From Planctomycetota bacterium (lineage in GTDB: Bacteria > Planctomycetota > Planctomycetia > Pirellulales > Pirellulaceae), in contig JACNKX010000141.1 in NCBI GenBank assembly GCA_014381825.1, positions 28,396 through 92,395 on the forward strand: 64,000 bases of DNA, in the 5' to 3' direction. A program made the translations under genes and the position numbers. Below are positions 7,661-20,711 of this stretch, one piece after another. Within the stretch, counting starts at the first letter, position 1. Every line of letters starts with the position of its first letter. The notes under the pieces are model-generated. The model saw only the letters and a program-made list of their open reading frames with translations, was not told the origin of the DNA and did not search any database.

Positions 7661-9763
7661 CTATTCGTGGAGAATCCACTGAACCGCATCGAGGATCACG
7701 TAGCCGTCCGTGTCATGATTGGAAACGACAACAGCTGCGAGTTCGTTGGCCCGGAATTCATACTTGCCTAGCGAGACAAACGAGTCGTCGATCGGTGGTA
7801 GGAGTTTCTGGTTGATACGGACCTTCGTCACGCGGCCCTCATGATGGATCTCGACGGGTACGTTCGACGCCCGATTCTTGTTGTGTGTATAACCGAGCCT
7901 CACCTCGTAGGTTCCGCTTGTTGCTAACTTCGCTTCGTATTTTGCCCTGGAGTTACCATCACGTTGGTCGCCGTCATGGCGATAGCTGTTTCCGATCCAC
8001 GTTTTCGAGGCGGTACTCGATGTCCAGAGACCGATTGTCACGGCCTTCGAGTCGTCGATCACAATCCCTTCCAACTTGGATGGATCTTTGCCATACGGTC
8101 CGCCGAGATCGAGTCCAGTCGCTTCGAGGACTTGGCCGTCTTTCAGTAGACGTTCACGGAGCGCGGTATAGTCAACTTCCTGCACACTGGTTCCGTTATC
8201 GATCGCGAGTACCGCTGCCGCCGCCGCGGAATGGCCGAGGATCATAAACACTGGCTCCATGCGGATCGAGCCGAAAGCGATGTGTGAACTCGATAGGCAA
8301 ACGGGGACGAGTAGGTTATCGCATTGCCCCTTCTTCGGGACGATCGATCCGTAAGCAATCTGGTAAGGGCCTCGCGTCGAAACGCCAATGTCGCCTTCGT
8401 TTTGCACGTAGCCATCGGGCGTGATGTAACGTTGCACATTGTGTGAGTCCATCGTGTACGATCCCATGCCAATCGAGTTAGGCGTAGGGCGTTTCTTGAG
8501 TAACTCATTTTCGGTCAGAACATACTCGCCGATCATTCGCCGCGCTTCGCGTATGTACAGTTGATGCGGCCAGTTTCCGTTGTCCTTAAACTCGTCTTTC
8601 GCGAGGCCCCAGCGACGCATGTTGTCTTGCACGTTATTGGGAACGCGTGGATCGTTCGCGATGAAATACAACCAACCCTTCTGGTACGCTTCATGCTCTT
8701 TGATAATCTCGCGACGCCGCTCGTACGAAGCTTCCGGGTAATCGTAATTGAAGCCGATGTTGTCCGTACTCATCGGGCCGTGGTTGTTTGTGTCGGTTTT
8801 GCGATTTGGGATCGGGTCAAACTTGCGAAAAGTCTCCCGCCAACCAGCATCGAAGATCCGCACGAGCAACTCGTATTGCGACGGATCGTAGCTATCGGGT
8901 TTCGGGAAAGGCACGCGGTTCTTTTCGTGATCAGTCAAGCACATGCGGAAACAATAGGCCTGGATCTTGTTGTCTTGCTCGCCATACTTTCCAGGTGCGT
9001 CGGCGCTGATTCGAGGCAACACACCGCTCGAAGGATCGCCAGGGACGACATACGGGCTGATCTTCTTCTTCACGGCACCGAAGTGGTGTCCGTGATGCAA
9101 CACGCCTGTTTGCACACCGTTCCACTGTTCGTCGTACTTGCTCGTCGCCTCGCGACCGACGTGATAGTCAACGCCCGCGACGGCCAGAAGATCTCCTTCA
9201 TAAGTGGCGTCGACAAACATGCGGCCCGTGTACGTCTTCCCGCTGAGCATCGTGATCGAAGTGATTCGCGCACCGACTTTCGTGACCCCACTCTCACGAT
9301 CGAGCCATTCATTTCGATGGACAGGGATGTTGTCTTCCCGAACCATGTCTTCAAAGACGGCCTCGGCCACATGTGGCTCAAAGATCCACATCGTTCGCTG
9401 GTCACCATCAATGGCACGCGTCCCTTGGCCTTTGGCACCGTAGCTTTCACGCGCCTGCCACTTCCACGCTTCGGGTTTGTCATAGTGCTGCCAAACGCGA
9501 TGATAGAACTCGCGAGCCAAGCCGCCGATGACAGCCTTACTGCCCGTGTCCGTCCATCCGAGACCGCCGCTTGATAAACCGCCAAGATGTTTGTCGGGAC
9601 AGACAATGATTGCGGACTTGCCCATACGCTTCGCTTGGACAGCTGCGGTAACTGCTGCTGACGATCCACCGTAGACTACGACATCGTACTGCACTGCAAA
9701 CGATCGACTGGTGAAGGTAAAGCTTAGTAGCAATGTACCAAGTAAGAATCTGGCGGCAGTCAT
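7661..9763 (-). CDS. Secreted FAD-dependent oxidoreductase with C-terminal beta domain
   Basis: This 700-residue protein has a signal peptide (residues 1 to about 23, ending SFA). A Rossmann FAD site follows directly (VVYGGSSAAVTAAVQAKRMG, about 28-47), then GGLSSGGLGWTD and FVDATYEGDLLAVAGVDY, all typical of the FAD_oxidored (PF12831) family common in planctomycetes. The C-terminal 130 residues (from about 575, TWIGNSYRHDG through YVILDAVQW) look like the golvesin/xanthan-lyase C-terminal beta domain, which may bind carbohydrate. The substrate is unknown; relatives are often annotated as xanthan lyase although a redox role fits the FAD fold better. It is divergent from the sulfatase at 9960, sharing a 196-bp intergenic region, so co-regulation in glycan degradation is plausible. 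Confidence 0.87.
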   Translation of the reverse strand: MTAARFLLGTLLLSFTFTSRSFAVQYDVVVYGGSSAAVTAAVQAKRMGKSAIIVCPDKHLGGLSSGGLGWTDTGSKAVIGGLAREFYHRVWQHYDKPEAWKWQARESYGAKGQGTRAIDGDQRTMWIFEPHVAEAVFEDMVREDNIPVHRNEWLDRESGVTKVGARITSITMLSGKTYTGRMFVDATYEGDLLAVAGVDYHVGREATSKYDEQWNGVQTGVLHHGHHFGAVKKKISPYVVPGDPSSGVLPRISADAPGKYGEQDNKIQAYCFRMCLTDHEKNRVPFPKPDSYDPSQYELLVRIFDAGWRETFRKFDPIPNRKTDTNNHGPMSTDNIGFNYDYPEASYERRREIIKEHEAYQKGWLYFIANDPRVPNNVQDNMRRWGLAKDEFKDNGNWPHQLYIREARRMIGEYVLTENELLKKRPTPNSIGMGSYTMDSHNVQRYITPDGYVQNEGDIGVSTRGPYQIAYGSIVPKKGQCDNLLVPVCLSSSHIAFGSIRMEPVFMILGHSAAAAAVLAIDNGTSVQEVDYTALRERLLKDGQVLEATGLDLGGPYGKDPSKLEGIVIDDSKAVTIGLWTSSTASKTWIGNSYRHDGDQRDGNSRAKYEAKLATSGTYEVRLGYTHNKNRASNVPVEIHHEGRVTKVRINQKLLPPIDDSFVSLGKYEFRANELAAVVVSNHDTDGYVILDAVQWILHE

Positions 9764-9959
9764 CGTCGATGCTCCATTAGTTCGATTCCGGGCAACGTCA
9801 GCAGACGCTTATCATTTGGGCGATTCATTCTATTCACCGTACGTGACGAGTGCGATCGATTGGGATCCCATCTCCCACCGATGGTAGCATCCCTCGTACG
9901 CCACGCGCATAATGAGCGGTCGCAAATATCTCGCGTTACTTGACCGAACGGAAACCAAC

Positions 9960-11534
9960 ATGCTGCGCTCCTTGCCCTTCTTCGTATTACTTCTCACATC
10001 CGCGATTTCGCTCGCTGCCGATCGCCCGAATATCGTCTTCATCTTCACAGACGATCATGCTCCGCATGCGATTGGTGCCTATGACGGTTGGCTGAAGAAT
10101 GTGAATCCGACTCCCAATATCGACTCGCTGGCGCGACAAGGAATGCTGTTCCAAAACAGCTTCTGTACGAACTCGATCTGCGGGCCGAGCCGTGCGGTGA
10201 TTCAGACTGGGAAGCATAGCCACATCAACGGCTTTATGACCAACGGAAATCGTTTCGATGGCGACCAGCAAACATTTCCCAAGCTGCTACGGAAGGTCGG
10301 CTATCGCACCGCGATGATCGGCAAGTGGCATTTAGGGACCGATCCGCAGGGCTTTGATTACTGGCGAGTGCTGCCGGGGCAGGGGGATTACTACAACCCG
10401 TTTTTCAAGACGCCGCAGGGCCGCGTTAAGATGGATGGCTATTGTACGGATCTTGTAACCGACATGGCGATCAATTGGCTGAAAGAAGAAGCCAGTTCAG
10501 ACCAGCCGTTCATGTTGATGTGTCAACACAAAGCACCACACCGCACTTGGATGCCGGCGCTGCGGCATCTCCATCTGTACGATGATATTGAGATTCCAGA
10601 ACCTGCGACGTTGTTTGATAAGTGGGAAGATAATGCCAGCCCTGCACGATTCCAAGAGATGGAAATCGACCGGCATTTGCATCTTGTCGGCGATGTCTTT
10701 GGCCCGCAACCAAGTGGCTTCGACATCATGAAGGAAAAAACTGATCGTTCGGGGATCAAAAACCTGGCGCGGATGACGGAGGAGCAGTTGAAAGCTTGGA
10801 ACGCCGCCTATGGTCCTAAGAACGAAGCGATGCTAAAGGCGAAGCTGACGGGCAAGGATCTCATCCGCTGGAAGTACCAACGCTATATCAAGAACTACCT
10901 TCGATGCATCAAAGGCGTCGACGAGAGTGTTGGTCGGCTGATGACGTACCTGCACGACGCTGGGTTGGAAGACAACACGATCGTAATCTACTCCTCGGAT
11001 CAGGGATTCTATTTGGGGGATCATGGCTGGTACGACAAGCGGTGGATGTACGAAGAGTCGTTTAAGATGCCGCTGATCGTAAAATGGCCGGGTGTTACCA
11101 AACCAAGAACGGTTAACAAGCAACTGGTTCAAAATCTCGACTACGCTGAGACTTTCCTTGATGTTGCAGGTGCGGAGGTACCCGCGGACATGCAGGGACG
11201 CTCGCTCGTTCCATTGTTCAAGGGCGAGACGGCTGACTGGCGCGAGTCGCTGTATTATCACTACCACGAGTACCCCAGCGTCCACATGGTCGCGAAGCAC
11301 TTTGGAATCCGAACAGGTCGCTACAAATTGATCCGTTTCTATCAGTTCGACGAATGGGAGTTCTACGACCTCAAAAATGATCCGGAAGAACTCACGAACC
11401 AGTACTCAAATCCCAAATACGCGGGCGTTGTCGCCAAGCTGCTGGACGACCTTAAAGGGTTGCGAACTCAGTACGCCGACGATACCGACGTGAGCGTCAT
11501 GCCGGTCGAGTGGCAGAAGCAGTTTCGCCCTTAA
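9960..11534 (+). CDS. Secreted sulfatase
   Basis: I place the start at ATG 9960, which gives a signal peptide ([19 protein letters not shown]) and 524 residues; an upstream in-frame ATG at 9912 would add a polar extension. The formylglycine motif is [11 protein letters not shown] (C-x-P-S-R), preceded by the metal-binding FIFTDDH. The downstream [32 protein letters not shown] and [16 protein letters not shown] elements are typical of family S1 arylsulfatases. These enzymes remove sulfate esters from polysaccharides in the periplasm or outside the cell after a maturase converts the Cys; no maturase gene is in the window. It is divergent from the FAD oxidoreductase gene. Confidence 0.95.
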   Translation: MLRSLPFFVLLLTSAISLAADRPNIVFIFTDDHAPHAIGAYDGWLKNVNPTPNIDSLARQGMLFQNSFCTNSICGPSRAVIQTGKHSHINGFMTNGNRFDGDQQTFPKLLRKVGYRTAMIGKWHLGTDPQGFDYWRVLPGQGDYYNPFFKTPQGRVKMDGYCTDLVTDMAINWLKEEASSDQPFMLMCQHKAPHRTWMPALRHLHLYDDIEIPEPATLFDKWEDNASPARFQEMEIDRHLHLVGDVFGPQPSGFDIMKEKTDRSGIKNLARMTEEQLKAWNAAYGPKNEAMLKAKLTGKDLIRWKYQRYIKNYLRCIKGVDESVGRLMTYLHDAGLEDNTIVIYSSDQGFYLGDHGWYDKRWMYEESFKMPLIVKWPGVTKPRTVNKQLVQNLDYAETFLDVAGAEVPADMQGRSLVPLFKGETADWRESLYYHYHEYPSVHMVAKHFGIRTGRYKLIRFYQFDEWEFYDLKNDPEELTNQYSNPKYAGVVAKLLDDLKGLRTQYADDTDVSVMPVEWQKQFRP

Positions 11535-11586
11535 GACGTTGACAGCAACCGTTTTTGGATGCTAGCGGCCTCAAGAAATTAAAAAC

Positions 11587-11654
11587 GGCCAATCGCGGAG
11601 GGGCAGAATCCGCGAAGGGCCTTACCTGGCAGGTGGGGCAGAAACCTGCTCAGG
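11587..11654 (+). other. Twin hairpins with identical 9-base loops
   Basis: Two adjacent stem-loops stand 52 bases after the sulfatase stop. Hairpin 1 (11587-11621) has stem TCGCGGA/TCCGCGA and an outer GGCC/GGCC pair. Hairpin 2 (11625-11654) has stem GCAGGT/ACCTGC and an outer CCTG/CAGG pair separated by a one-base bulge. Both enclose exactly the same loop GGGGCAGAA, while the stem sequences differ completely but stay paired. That pattern, conserved loop with compensating stems, is what a structured RNA or a duplicated protein-binding hairpin shows. No T-run follows, so it is not a plain terminator. I do not recognise it as a known RNA family. Confidence 0.5.
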
Positions 11655-11979
11655 CTTCCTTCATTCTAATTGCTGTTGCAGTGTCTTCAACGGTAAAGCG
11701 ACGGAAATATCGATGACTTTTTCGATTTCGCCCTAGATTCCGCAAACCTCCGTCACAAGTTACTCAAACCTGGTAACTCAATTAACCGATAGAGTTCATT
11801 GGGAGTGTGCCGGCTACTAAACACATTCGCTGGCGAAATCCACAGAAACCGCTTGGCGCCGAAGGCCGAATGCAGCGACTTCGCTCTATTCGCCAAAAGA
11901 GTTCGGAGTTATGTTATGCCTCCGATTCTGGTGTCGCATTTCGTGGGCGTCGCCACCCTTTCATGGATGAAAGACGTCG
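11655..11979. other. Intergenic stretch without a recognisable gene
   Basis: The region between the twin hairpins and the desaturase start holds no open frame with convincing product or ribosome binding site. It should contain the desaturase promoter, but I cannot pick out a specific one. Confidence 0.6.
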
Positions 11980-13056
11980 ATGCGAGAACCTAAAGAACTC
12001 ATCTTGGCTAGCAAGCCCTTTGCGTCAGAAAATCGGTTGCTTAGTTGGTGGCACCTTCTGTCGACGCTAACGATCTTCAGTGGGCTTGTGGTTCTATCGT
12101 GTAGCCCACTGCCTTTGGCGCTGCGAATTCTTATCAGCATCCTCGCGGGGCTTGTGCTGGTCCGACTGTTTATCGTGTATCACGACTTTCAGCATGGCAC
12201 GATACTTCGCGGCTCGAAGATCGCTCGAGCGATTATGTTCGTCTACGGTATGATCGCGCTGAATCCGCCGAGCATTTGGAATCGCTCACACAACCATCAT
12301 CACAAAAATAACGCGAAGATCTTTGGAGCGGATATCGGCTCCTATCCCATGATGACAACCGAGGCGTACGCCACCGCTTCTGCGAAGGAACGTTTTCTGT
12401 ATTCGTTGGCACGCCACCCGCTGACGATCGCTTGTGGATACGTGACGATCTTTTTGTACGGCATGTGTCTGCGATCGCTGTTTATCAACCCGCGTAAACA
12501 TTACGATTCGGCAATTGCCCTCGTGTCGCATTTGACGCTCGCGGTCTGGCTCGGCTTGGTGTCCGTCGAGTGGCTAGTTCTTGGTCTTGTTGTGCCGTCG
12601 GTGATTGCCGCAGCGCTCGGGGCATACTTGTTTTACTGCCAACACAATTACCCAGATGTTAAGCTTCGCGACAGTTCCGAATGGAGTTATGTGTTTGCCG
12701 CGTTGCATTCATCCAGCTACATCAAGATGAGTCGCCTGATGCATTGGTTCTCAGGCAATATCGGCTACCATCATGTCCACCATCTGAACGCGCACATTCC
12801 GTTTTATCGCTTGCCCGAGGCGATGGCTGCGATTGAGGAGCTTCACTCACCGGGGACAACTTCGCTGCGTCCGCGTGACGTCCTCGCCTGCCTGAGCCTC
12901 AAACTCTGGGACGTCGAGCAAGATCGCCTCGTGCCGTTTCCAACGGCGAACGGACTACCGCAATGGGCGGATGCGCCTGACGTAATCGAAGACGATCTAC
13001 CTGCGAAACGTCGGCCTCTGACTTCGCCATCCCGCCGACGGCAGCCTCAGTCATAG
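11980..13056 (+). CDS. Membrane fatty acid desaturase
   Basis: This 358-residue integral membrane enzyme has the three histidine boxes of the di-iron desaturase family: HDFQH (residues 68-72), HNHHH (104-108) and HHVHH (264-268). Hydrophobic segments lie around residues 28-65 and 145-210, the usual two membrane hairpins. Such enzymes introduce double bonds into acyl lipids using oxygen and an electron carrier. The C-terminal tail after about residue 335 is polar and Arg/Pro-rich. No desaturase electron donor is adjacent. The gene seems to be a single transcription unit preceded by a long leader region. Confidence 0.92.
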   Translation: MREPKELILASKPFASENRLLSWWHLLSTLTIFSGLVVLSCSPLPLALRILISILAGLVLVRLFIVYHDFQHGTILRGSKIARAIMFVYGMIALNPPSIWNRSHNHHHKNNAKIFGADIGSYPMMTTEAYATASAKERFLYSLARHPLTIACGYVTIFLYGMCLRSLFINPRKHYDSAIALVSHLTLAVWLGLVSVEWLVLGLVVPSVIAAALGAYLFYCQHNYPDVKLRDSSEWSYVFAALHSSSYIKMSRLMHWFSGNIGYHHVHHLNAHIPFYRLPEAMAAIEELHSPGTTSLRPRDVLACLSLKLWDVEQDRLVPFPTANGLPQWADAPDVIEDDLPAKRRPLTSPSRRRQPQS

Positions 13057-13080
13057 GCGCGAAATTGGCGATCGCCGGCG

Positions 13081-13485
13081 ATTCCACAACGTTCACCTTG
13101 CGGATTCGTCTTGATCTTCGCATCATTTAGCGAAACGCTTCTCGACACGCAGGGTTTAACGCAACTGGTTCATGGGATCGCGTCGCTCCGTAGCCGAACA
13201 CTCAAGCGAACCATCGCCCGATTGTATAAGGAGTTGTCGAAGTGACAGTTGATCGACGGCCATGAGATGAACGAGGCGGATGGCTTGTTCCGCAATGTTC
13301 GCGATCCACTGGCGCGAAAATCGATCCTCGTGGACTTCAATCCAGTCAAACATTCGAAGCTCGGCGAACTCGCCGCCAACTTTGACATCGTCCTTGGCCG
13401 AACCGTCGAGGAACTCGAGGACGGCACATTGAAGGGTGGCATTGGCAAGCCGGTGTTCAAGTCCAGCGGTCGGCGCCCCGGCTAG
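13081..13485 (+). pseudogene. Probable broken gene with in-frame TGA
   Basis: One plus-strand frame reads like a normal hydrophilic protein from about 13120 to the TAG at 13485, apart from a single TGA at 13243-13245. Before it the frame gives TLLDTQGLTQLVHGIASLRS and ARLYKELSK; after it QLIDGHEMNEADGLFRNV, PLARKSILVDFNPVK and NFDIVLGRTVEELEDG. Codon third positions are GC-rich on both sides as in the neighbours, and the sense continues across the stop. I do not recognise the family, and there is no obvious start codon with SD. The opposite strand is also open over 13156-13485, so the coding strand is not settled. A real gene remnant, two short overlapping genes, or a sequencing error are all possible. 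Confidence 0.35.
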
Positions 13486-13550
13486 TGACTATCGTTCGCC
13501 ATGAACTTGCTTCGCACTAATAAACCATCATTTGGTCAGGAGATTCCGGA

Positions 13551-14924
13551 ATGTTAATCGTCGATTGTCGGAAAGTCGCTGTTGGGATTGCTATCGTGTT
13601 GTTCTGCGTCTCAACGACCGCGACTGCTGCCGACTGGACCCGGTTCCGTGGCCCGAACGGCTCGGGCGTGAGCCAAGATACCGCATCAGTCCCAACCACC
13701 TGGAGTGCGACAGAGAACTTGAACTGGAAAGTCGCGTTGCCAGGGCCGGGGTCGTCGAGTCCGATAATTATTGGTGATCGCCTCTTTATCACTTGTTGGT
13801 CTGGATATGGTGTTGATCGTGGCAATGCCGGGAACCAGAAGGATCTTCGTCGCCACTTGATTTGCCTCGACCGCAACACCGGCAAGACGATTTGGTCGAA
13901 GGCGGTCGAGCCGGTTCTTCCCGAAGATAACTACGGTGGAATGTTTGCCGAGCATGGTTACGCATCACACACGCCGGTATCGGATGGAGAACGCGTCTAT
14001 GTCTTCTTTGGAAAGAGCGGCGCGTTGGCCTTCGACATGGACGGCAATCAGTTATGGCAAACGAAGATCGGAGCTGAATCCGATCCGCGCGGATGGGGAT
14101 CGGCATCCAGTCCCGTACTGCATAAAGATAAAGTCATCGTCACGGCTAGCGCTGAGAGCGAGGCCGTTGTCGCGTTGGACAAGAAGACTGGCAAGGAACT
14201 CTGGCGACAAGAGGCCGCCGGATTGAGTTCGACTTGGGGCACGCCCGTCATGGTCAAGGTCGACGAGCAAAGGACCGACCTTGTGTTAGGAGTACCTTAC
14301 GAATTTTGGGCGTTTAATCCAGACGACGGCAAGTTGCGTTGGTATTGCGAAGTGATGGAGACGGATTCTTATTGCTCCAGCGTCGTGACCGATGGCGGCA
14401 TCGTCTACGGCATCGAAGGGCGTGGAGGCGGTTCGATTGCAGTCCGAGCAGGCGGTAAAGGCGATGTCACCGACTCGCATGTGGTGTGGTCCGGACGCGA
14501 TTCCAATCGAATTGGCACGCCTGTCATCTATGAAGGTCGGATCTACTTCTTCTCGAACGGTGTCGCTAACTGTATTGAAGCGAAGACCGGCAAAAAGGTC
14601 TTTCAGTCACGACTTGACGGTGCAGGCGGTGGCTCGCAAGCGGGCGGCGGAGGCGAACGTCGTGGACCTGGCGGTGGCCGAGGCCGGCGTGGTGGCGGAG
14701 GATTCGGTGGAGATTATGCTTCCCCAATCATCGCCGACGGAAAGATCTATTTCACATCACGGGGCGGGAACATCTTCGTCCTGAAAGCAGGCGCAGAGTT
14801 CGAGCAGCTCGCAACGAATCGCCTGACTAGCGATTCCGAAGATTTCAGCGCGACGCCGTCGGTAAGTGACGGCCAGCTATTCATTCGCTCCAGCAAGCAT
14901 CTCTATTGCGTTGCGTCACCCTAG
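13551..14924 (+). CDS. Exported PQQ-like beta-propeller protein
   Basis: This 457-residue protein has a signal peptide (VAVGIAIVLFCVSTTATAA). It opens with the signature common in planctomycete PQQ-like proteins, DWTRFRGPNGSGVS, and then repeats propeller strands such as LICLDRNTGKTIWSK, VVALDKKTGKELWRQ, FWAFNPDDGKLRWYC and NCIEAKTGKKVFQS. Despite the fold name, PQQ binding and alcohol dehydrogenase motifs are not visible; many such proteins are non-catalytic or of unknown role. A Gly/Arg-rich insert of about 35 residues (about 362-396, GGGERRGPGGGRGRRGGGG core) interrupts the last blades. It stands alone on the plus strand between the broken gene and a group of small genes. Confidence 0.9.
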   Translation: MLIVDCRKVAVGIAIVLFCVSTTATAADWTRFRGPNGSGVSQDTASVPTTWSATENLNWKVALPGPGSSSPIIIGDRLFITCWSGYGVDRGNAGNQKDLRRHLICLDRNTGKTIWSKAVEPVLPEDNYGGMFAEHGYASHTPVSDGERVYVFFGKSGALAFDMDGNQLWQTKIGAESDPRGWGSASSPVLHKDKVIVTASAESEAVVALDKKTGKELWRQEAAGLSSTWGTPVMVKVDEQRTDLVLGVPYEFWAFNPDDGKLRWYCEVMETDSYCSSVVTDGGIVYGIEGRGGGSIAVRAGGKGDVTDSHVVWSGRDSNRIGTPVIYEGRIYFFSNGVANCIEAKTGKKVFQSRLDGAGGGSQAGGGGERRGPGGGRGRRGGGGFGGDYASPIIADGKIYFTSRGGNIFVLKAGAEFEQLATNRLTSDSEDFSATPSVSDGQLFIRSSKHLYCVASP

Positions 14925-15071
14925 CGTCGATAGTTTATTCGATAGAACCGGTTAAGCCGTAAAAGACCTGCCGTCCACCGCTGAAAGAGCCATGGCACAA
15001 GCCAAATAACTTGTCGAATCCCGAATCTCAATTACGCTAGAAGTAGGAACTGGCAAAGAGGAGATTTGGCG

Positions 15072-15278
15072 ATGCGACTTCAAACTGGGGATTGTTACGT
15101 ACTCTGGTCCGAGCAAATTGTGCAGCTTCGCGATCGACTGGACGAGAATCGGTGGATGGCAGTGATTTGGGATCGCGATGCTTGCGATTGGTCGCTTTCT
15201 GTCTATGCCATCGACGAGCAATTGATCGAGCGCATCGTTCGCGATCCACAGTCGCTGCAACAACGAAGTATCGGCTGA
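15072..15278 (+). CDS. Small conserved-looking protein of unknown function
   Basis: This 68-residue product begins MRLQTGDCYVLWSEQI and continues through WMAVIWDRDACDWSLSVYAI to EQLIERIVRDPQSLQQRSIG. A textbook Shine-Dalgarno GAGGAG (15058-15063) lies eight bases before the ATG, which decides the start over an in-frame TTG at 15066. The composition is that of a small soluble protein with alternating strands followed by a helix. I do not recognise the family. The next gene starts 65 bases downstream on the same strand. Confidence 0.6.
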   Translation: MRLQTGDCYVLWSEQIVQLRDRLDENRWMAVIWDRDACDWSLSVYAIDEQLIERIVRDPQSLQQRSIG

Positions 15279-15343
15279 TGTTCGGTGATTGCTCCCCGGC
15301 TTCCCCGCTGGACCCGCGTTCGGTTCTGACGTAAGACTTGATT

Positions 15344-15826
15344 ATGTCAGCGGCAAACTTCATGCGCTACGAGCACTCTCAATCAGCACCCATGTATCTC
15401 ATTCTTGCGGCAGTCGCGAGTAGCATCTGGGTTGCGGCATGGTTCATTCCACAACCTGTGGTTCAATTGAGTCTAGCGACCAGTGGTGGTTTCGTAGCTA
15501 TTCTCGCACTTGCATTTCGCCAGTTGACTGTTCGAGACGAAGGAGAAGAATTGCTTGTCAGCTTCGGGCCGCTGCCGTTGTTTCGACGGCGTATTCCGTA
15601 CTGCGATATCGAACGCGCCGAACAGGCTCGGTCGTCTTGGTTGGATGGTTGGGGAATTCACATGAGTCCGAGCGGCGGTTGGACTTGGAATCTTTGGGGC
15701 TTTGATTGCGTGGATGTCTTTCTGACTCGCGGGCGAAAGATGCGACTTGGGACGGACGATCCAGTCGAGCTCGTCGCGTTCTTGCAAACGCAGATTGTAC
15801 CTCACGACACGGAACGCGAGCAGTAA
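15344..15826 (+). CDS. Two-helix membrane protein with PH-like soluble part
   Basis: The product (160 residues from ATG 15344; ATG 15338 or 15362 are alternatives) has two close hydrophobic helices (about residues 18-38 and 42-60). About 95 soluble residues follow that alternate strands (EELLVSFGPLPLFRRRIPYCDI, WTWNLWGFDCVDVFLTRGRK). This order, a TM hairpin then a small beta domain reading out an R-R-I-P-Y motif, resembles bacterial PH-like or DUF3093-type membrane proteins, but I am not sure of the family. It precedes an S4-domain gene by 17 bases, so the two are probably cotranscribed. Confidence 0.6.
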   Translation: MSAANFMRYEHSQSAPMYLILAAVASSIWVAAWFIPQPVVQLSLATSGGFVAILALAFRQLTVRDEGEELLVSFGPLPLFRRRIPYCDIERAEQARSSWLDGWGIHMSPSGGWTWNLWGFDCVDVFLTRGRKMRLGTDDPVELVAFLQTQIVPHDTEREQ

Positions 15827-15843
15827 TCACCAAGGAACCCAAC

Positions 15844-16071
15844 TTGGATCAAAATACATCGACGCCTGAACCCGAACCGATTCGCCTGGATCAGTTCTTG
15901 AAATTTACGGGCCTCGCCGAAACGGGCGGTCACGCAAAGCGATTGATCCAGAACGGCGAAGTGGAAGTCAACGGCGAGGTGGAAGTACGGCGTCGGCGAA
16001 AGTTATCCTCCGAAGATGTTATCGCGTTGTGCGGCAACGAAGTGGCGGTGGCCGACTATCTTGAAGGCTAG
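15844..16071 (+). CDS. S4-domain RNA-binding protein
   Basis: This 75-residue protein is essentially a single S4 RNA-binding domain: IRLDQFLKFTGLAETGGHAK, then LIQNGEVEVNGEVEVRRRRK and SSEDVIAL. It matches the small YbcJ/YaaA-type S4 proteins in size. Such proteins bind structured RNA, often rRNA. I start it at TTG 15844 because AAGGA (15832-15836) lies seven bases upstream and because the sequence upstream of this point codes for the end of the preceding gene in another frame. The gene then converges on the DUF1080 hydrolase gene. Confidence 0.85.
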   Translation: MDQNTSTPEPEPIRLDQFLKFTGLAETGGHAKRLIQNGEVEVNGEVEVRRRRKLSSEDVIALCGNEVAVADYLEG

Positions 16072-16140
16072 GAACTCAGTTTATTCATGCGGGAGGTGAA
16101 AACTGACCGCTGACTTCTGATCTCTCATTCCCGCCCTCTC

Positions 16141-16896
16141 CTAGTTCAACGGTCGGAGTTGAATATTCCGATACCACACTTCGCTGCCGTGGTCGGTCAG
16201 CATGATCTTGCCGTATCGGTTTTCTCCAAATTCAATCTCGTTGGAGAACTTGCTCGCCGCGACGCGCTCGTCCCATTCCGGACTGCCGACGATCGCTGTG
16301 AGAATTCGTTTGCCATTCAGCCAATGCTCGATCCAGTTTCCACAAACGACGATCCGAGTTGAATTGAATTCGCCCGCTGGATTCAGCTGCTTGCTTTCGT
16401 TGGGTTCGTAAAGAGCATAAAGAGAGCCGGTGCTGCCTCTCGGTGGGAGATTGCTTGCCTTTTCGTCGTCGTAGATCTGGTACTCGCAACCAAGCGTTTT
16501 GTTGCCATACTTTCGTACTCGATACTTCAAACCGCTGTTGCCCCCTTCGGCGATCTTCCAGTCGAAAGTTAGTTCAAAATCTCCGTATTCGTGCTTCGAG
16601 ATAATGTGTCCGGCTCGCCCTTGCTCCTTGTTCAAATGAATCACACCGTCGACGACTTCCCATCCCGTCGTTACCGGTTGGCCGGCGATCGTTGTCCAGT
16701 TGTCCAGTGTTCTTCCGTCGAACAGGGGAGGAGCAGGTTGGCCCGATCGGCAACAGTTAGTTGCGTTCGAGCGGTTCGTTCGACGCGCGGACCGTCGGCT
16801 TCGTGCAGCGTCGGTTGCGTTGGCCACAAGAACGCAAGTTGCCAAGGCGACGATGGCAGTAACTTGCCTGAAGCTTAGTTGGAATGAGCGTGACAT
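16141..16896 (-). CDS. DUF1080 (3-keto-disaccharide hydrolase-like) secreted protein
   Basis: From ATG 16896 the protein has 251 residues; the start is eight bases after the stop of the upstream beta-galactosidase gene, so the genes are cotranscribed. A hydrophobic signal (VTAIVALATCVLVANATDAA) is followed by an Arg/Ser-rich linker with a CC pair. Then comes the jelly-roll DUF1080 domain with its marks PLFDGRTLDNWTT, WEVVDGVIHL, YGDFELTFDWKIAEGGNSGL, GCEYQIYDD, NSTRIVVCGNWIEHWLNGK and GKIMLTDHGSEVWYRNIQL. The family is expanded in Planctomycetes and Bacteroidetes and includes enzymes acting on 3-keto-glycosides. With a GH2 enzyme in the same operon, a role in breaking down a galactoside is likely. 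Confidence 0.9.
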   Translation of the reverse strand: MSRSFQLSFRQVTAIVALATCVLVANATDAARSRRSARRTNRSNATNCCRSGQPAPPLFDGRTLDNWTTIAGQPVTTGWEVVDGVIHLNKEQGRAGHIISKHEYGDFELTFDWKIAEGGNSGLKYRVRKYGNKTLGCEYQIYDDEKASNLPPRGSTGSLYALYEPNESKQLNPAGEFNSTRIVVCGNWIEHWLNGKRILTAIVGSPEWDERVAASKFSNEIEFGENRYGKIMLTDHGSEVWYRNIQLRPLN

Positions 16897-16903
16897 GGTG
16901 CGC

Positions 16904-20665
<3,762 letters not shown>

Positions 20666-20711
20666 TTAGCGAGCGATCTATCAAACGCCTCATTGTAAGC
20701 CAAACTACATC

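Noticed and set aside
8561..9574. Long open frame of 337 codons on the plus strand inside the FAD oxidoreductase gene
   Set aside because: The product has no domain logic, while the minus strand encodes a complete, well-recognised oxidoreductase; it is an antisense shadow.
13156..13485. Minus-strand open frame opposite the broken gene
   Set aside because: Not fully excluded, but third-position GC and protein-like composition favour the plus strand, and no minus-strand start with a ribosome binding site was found.
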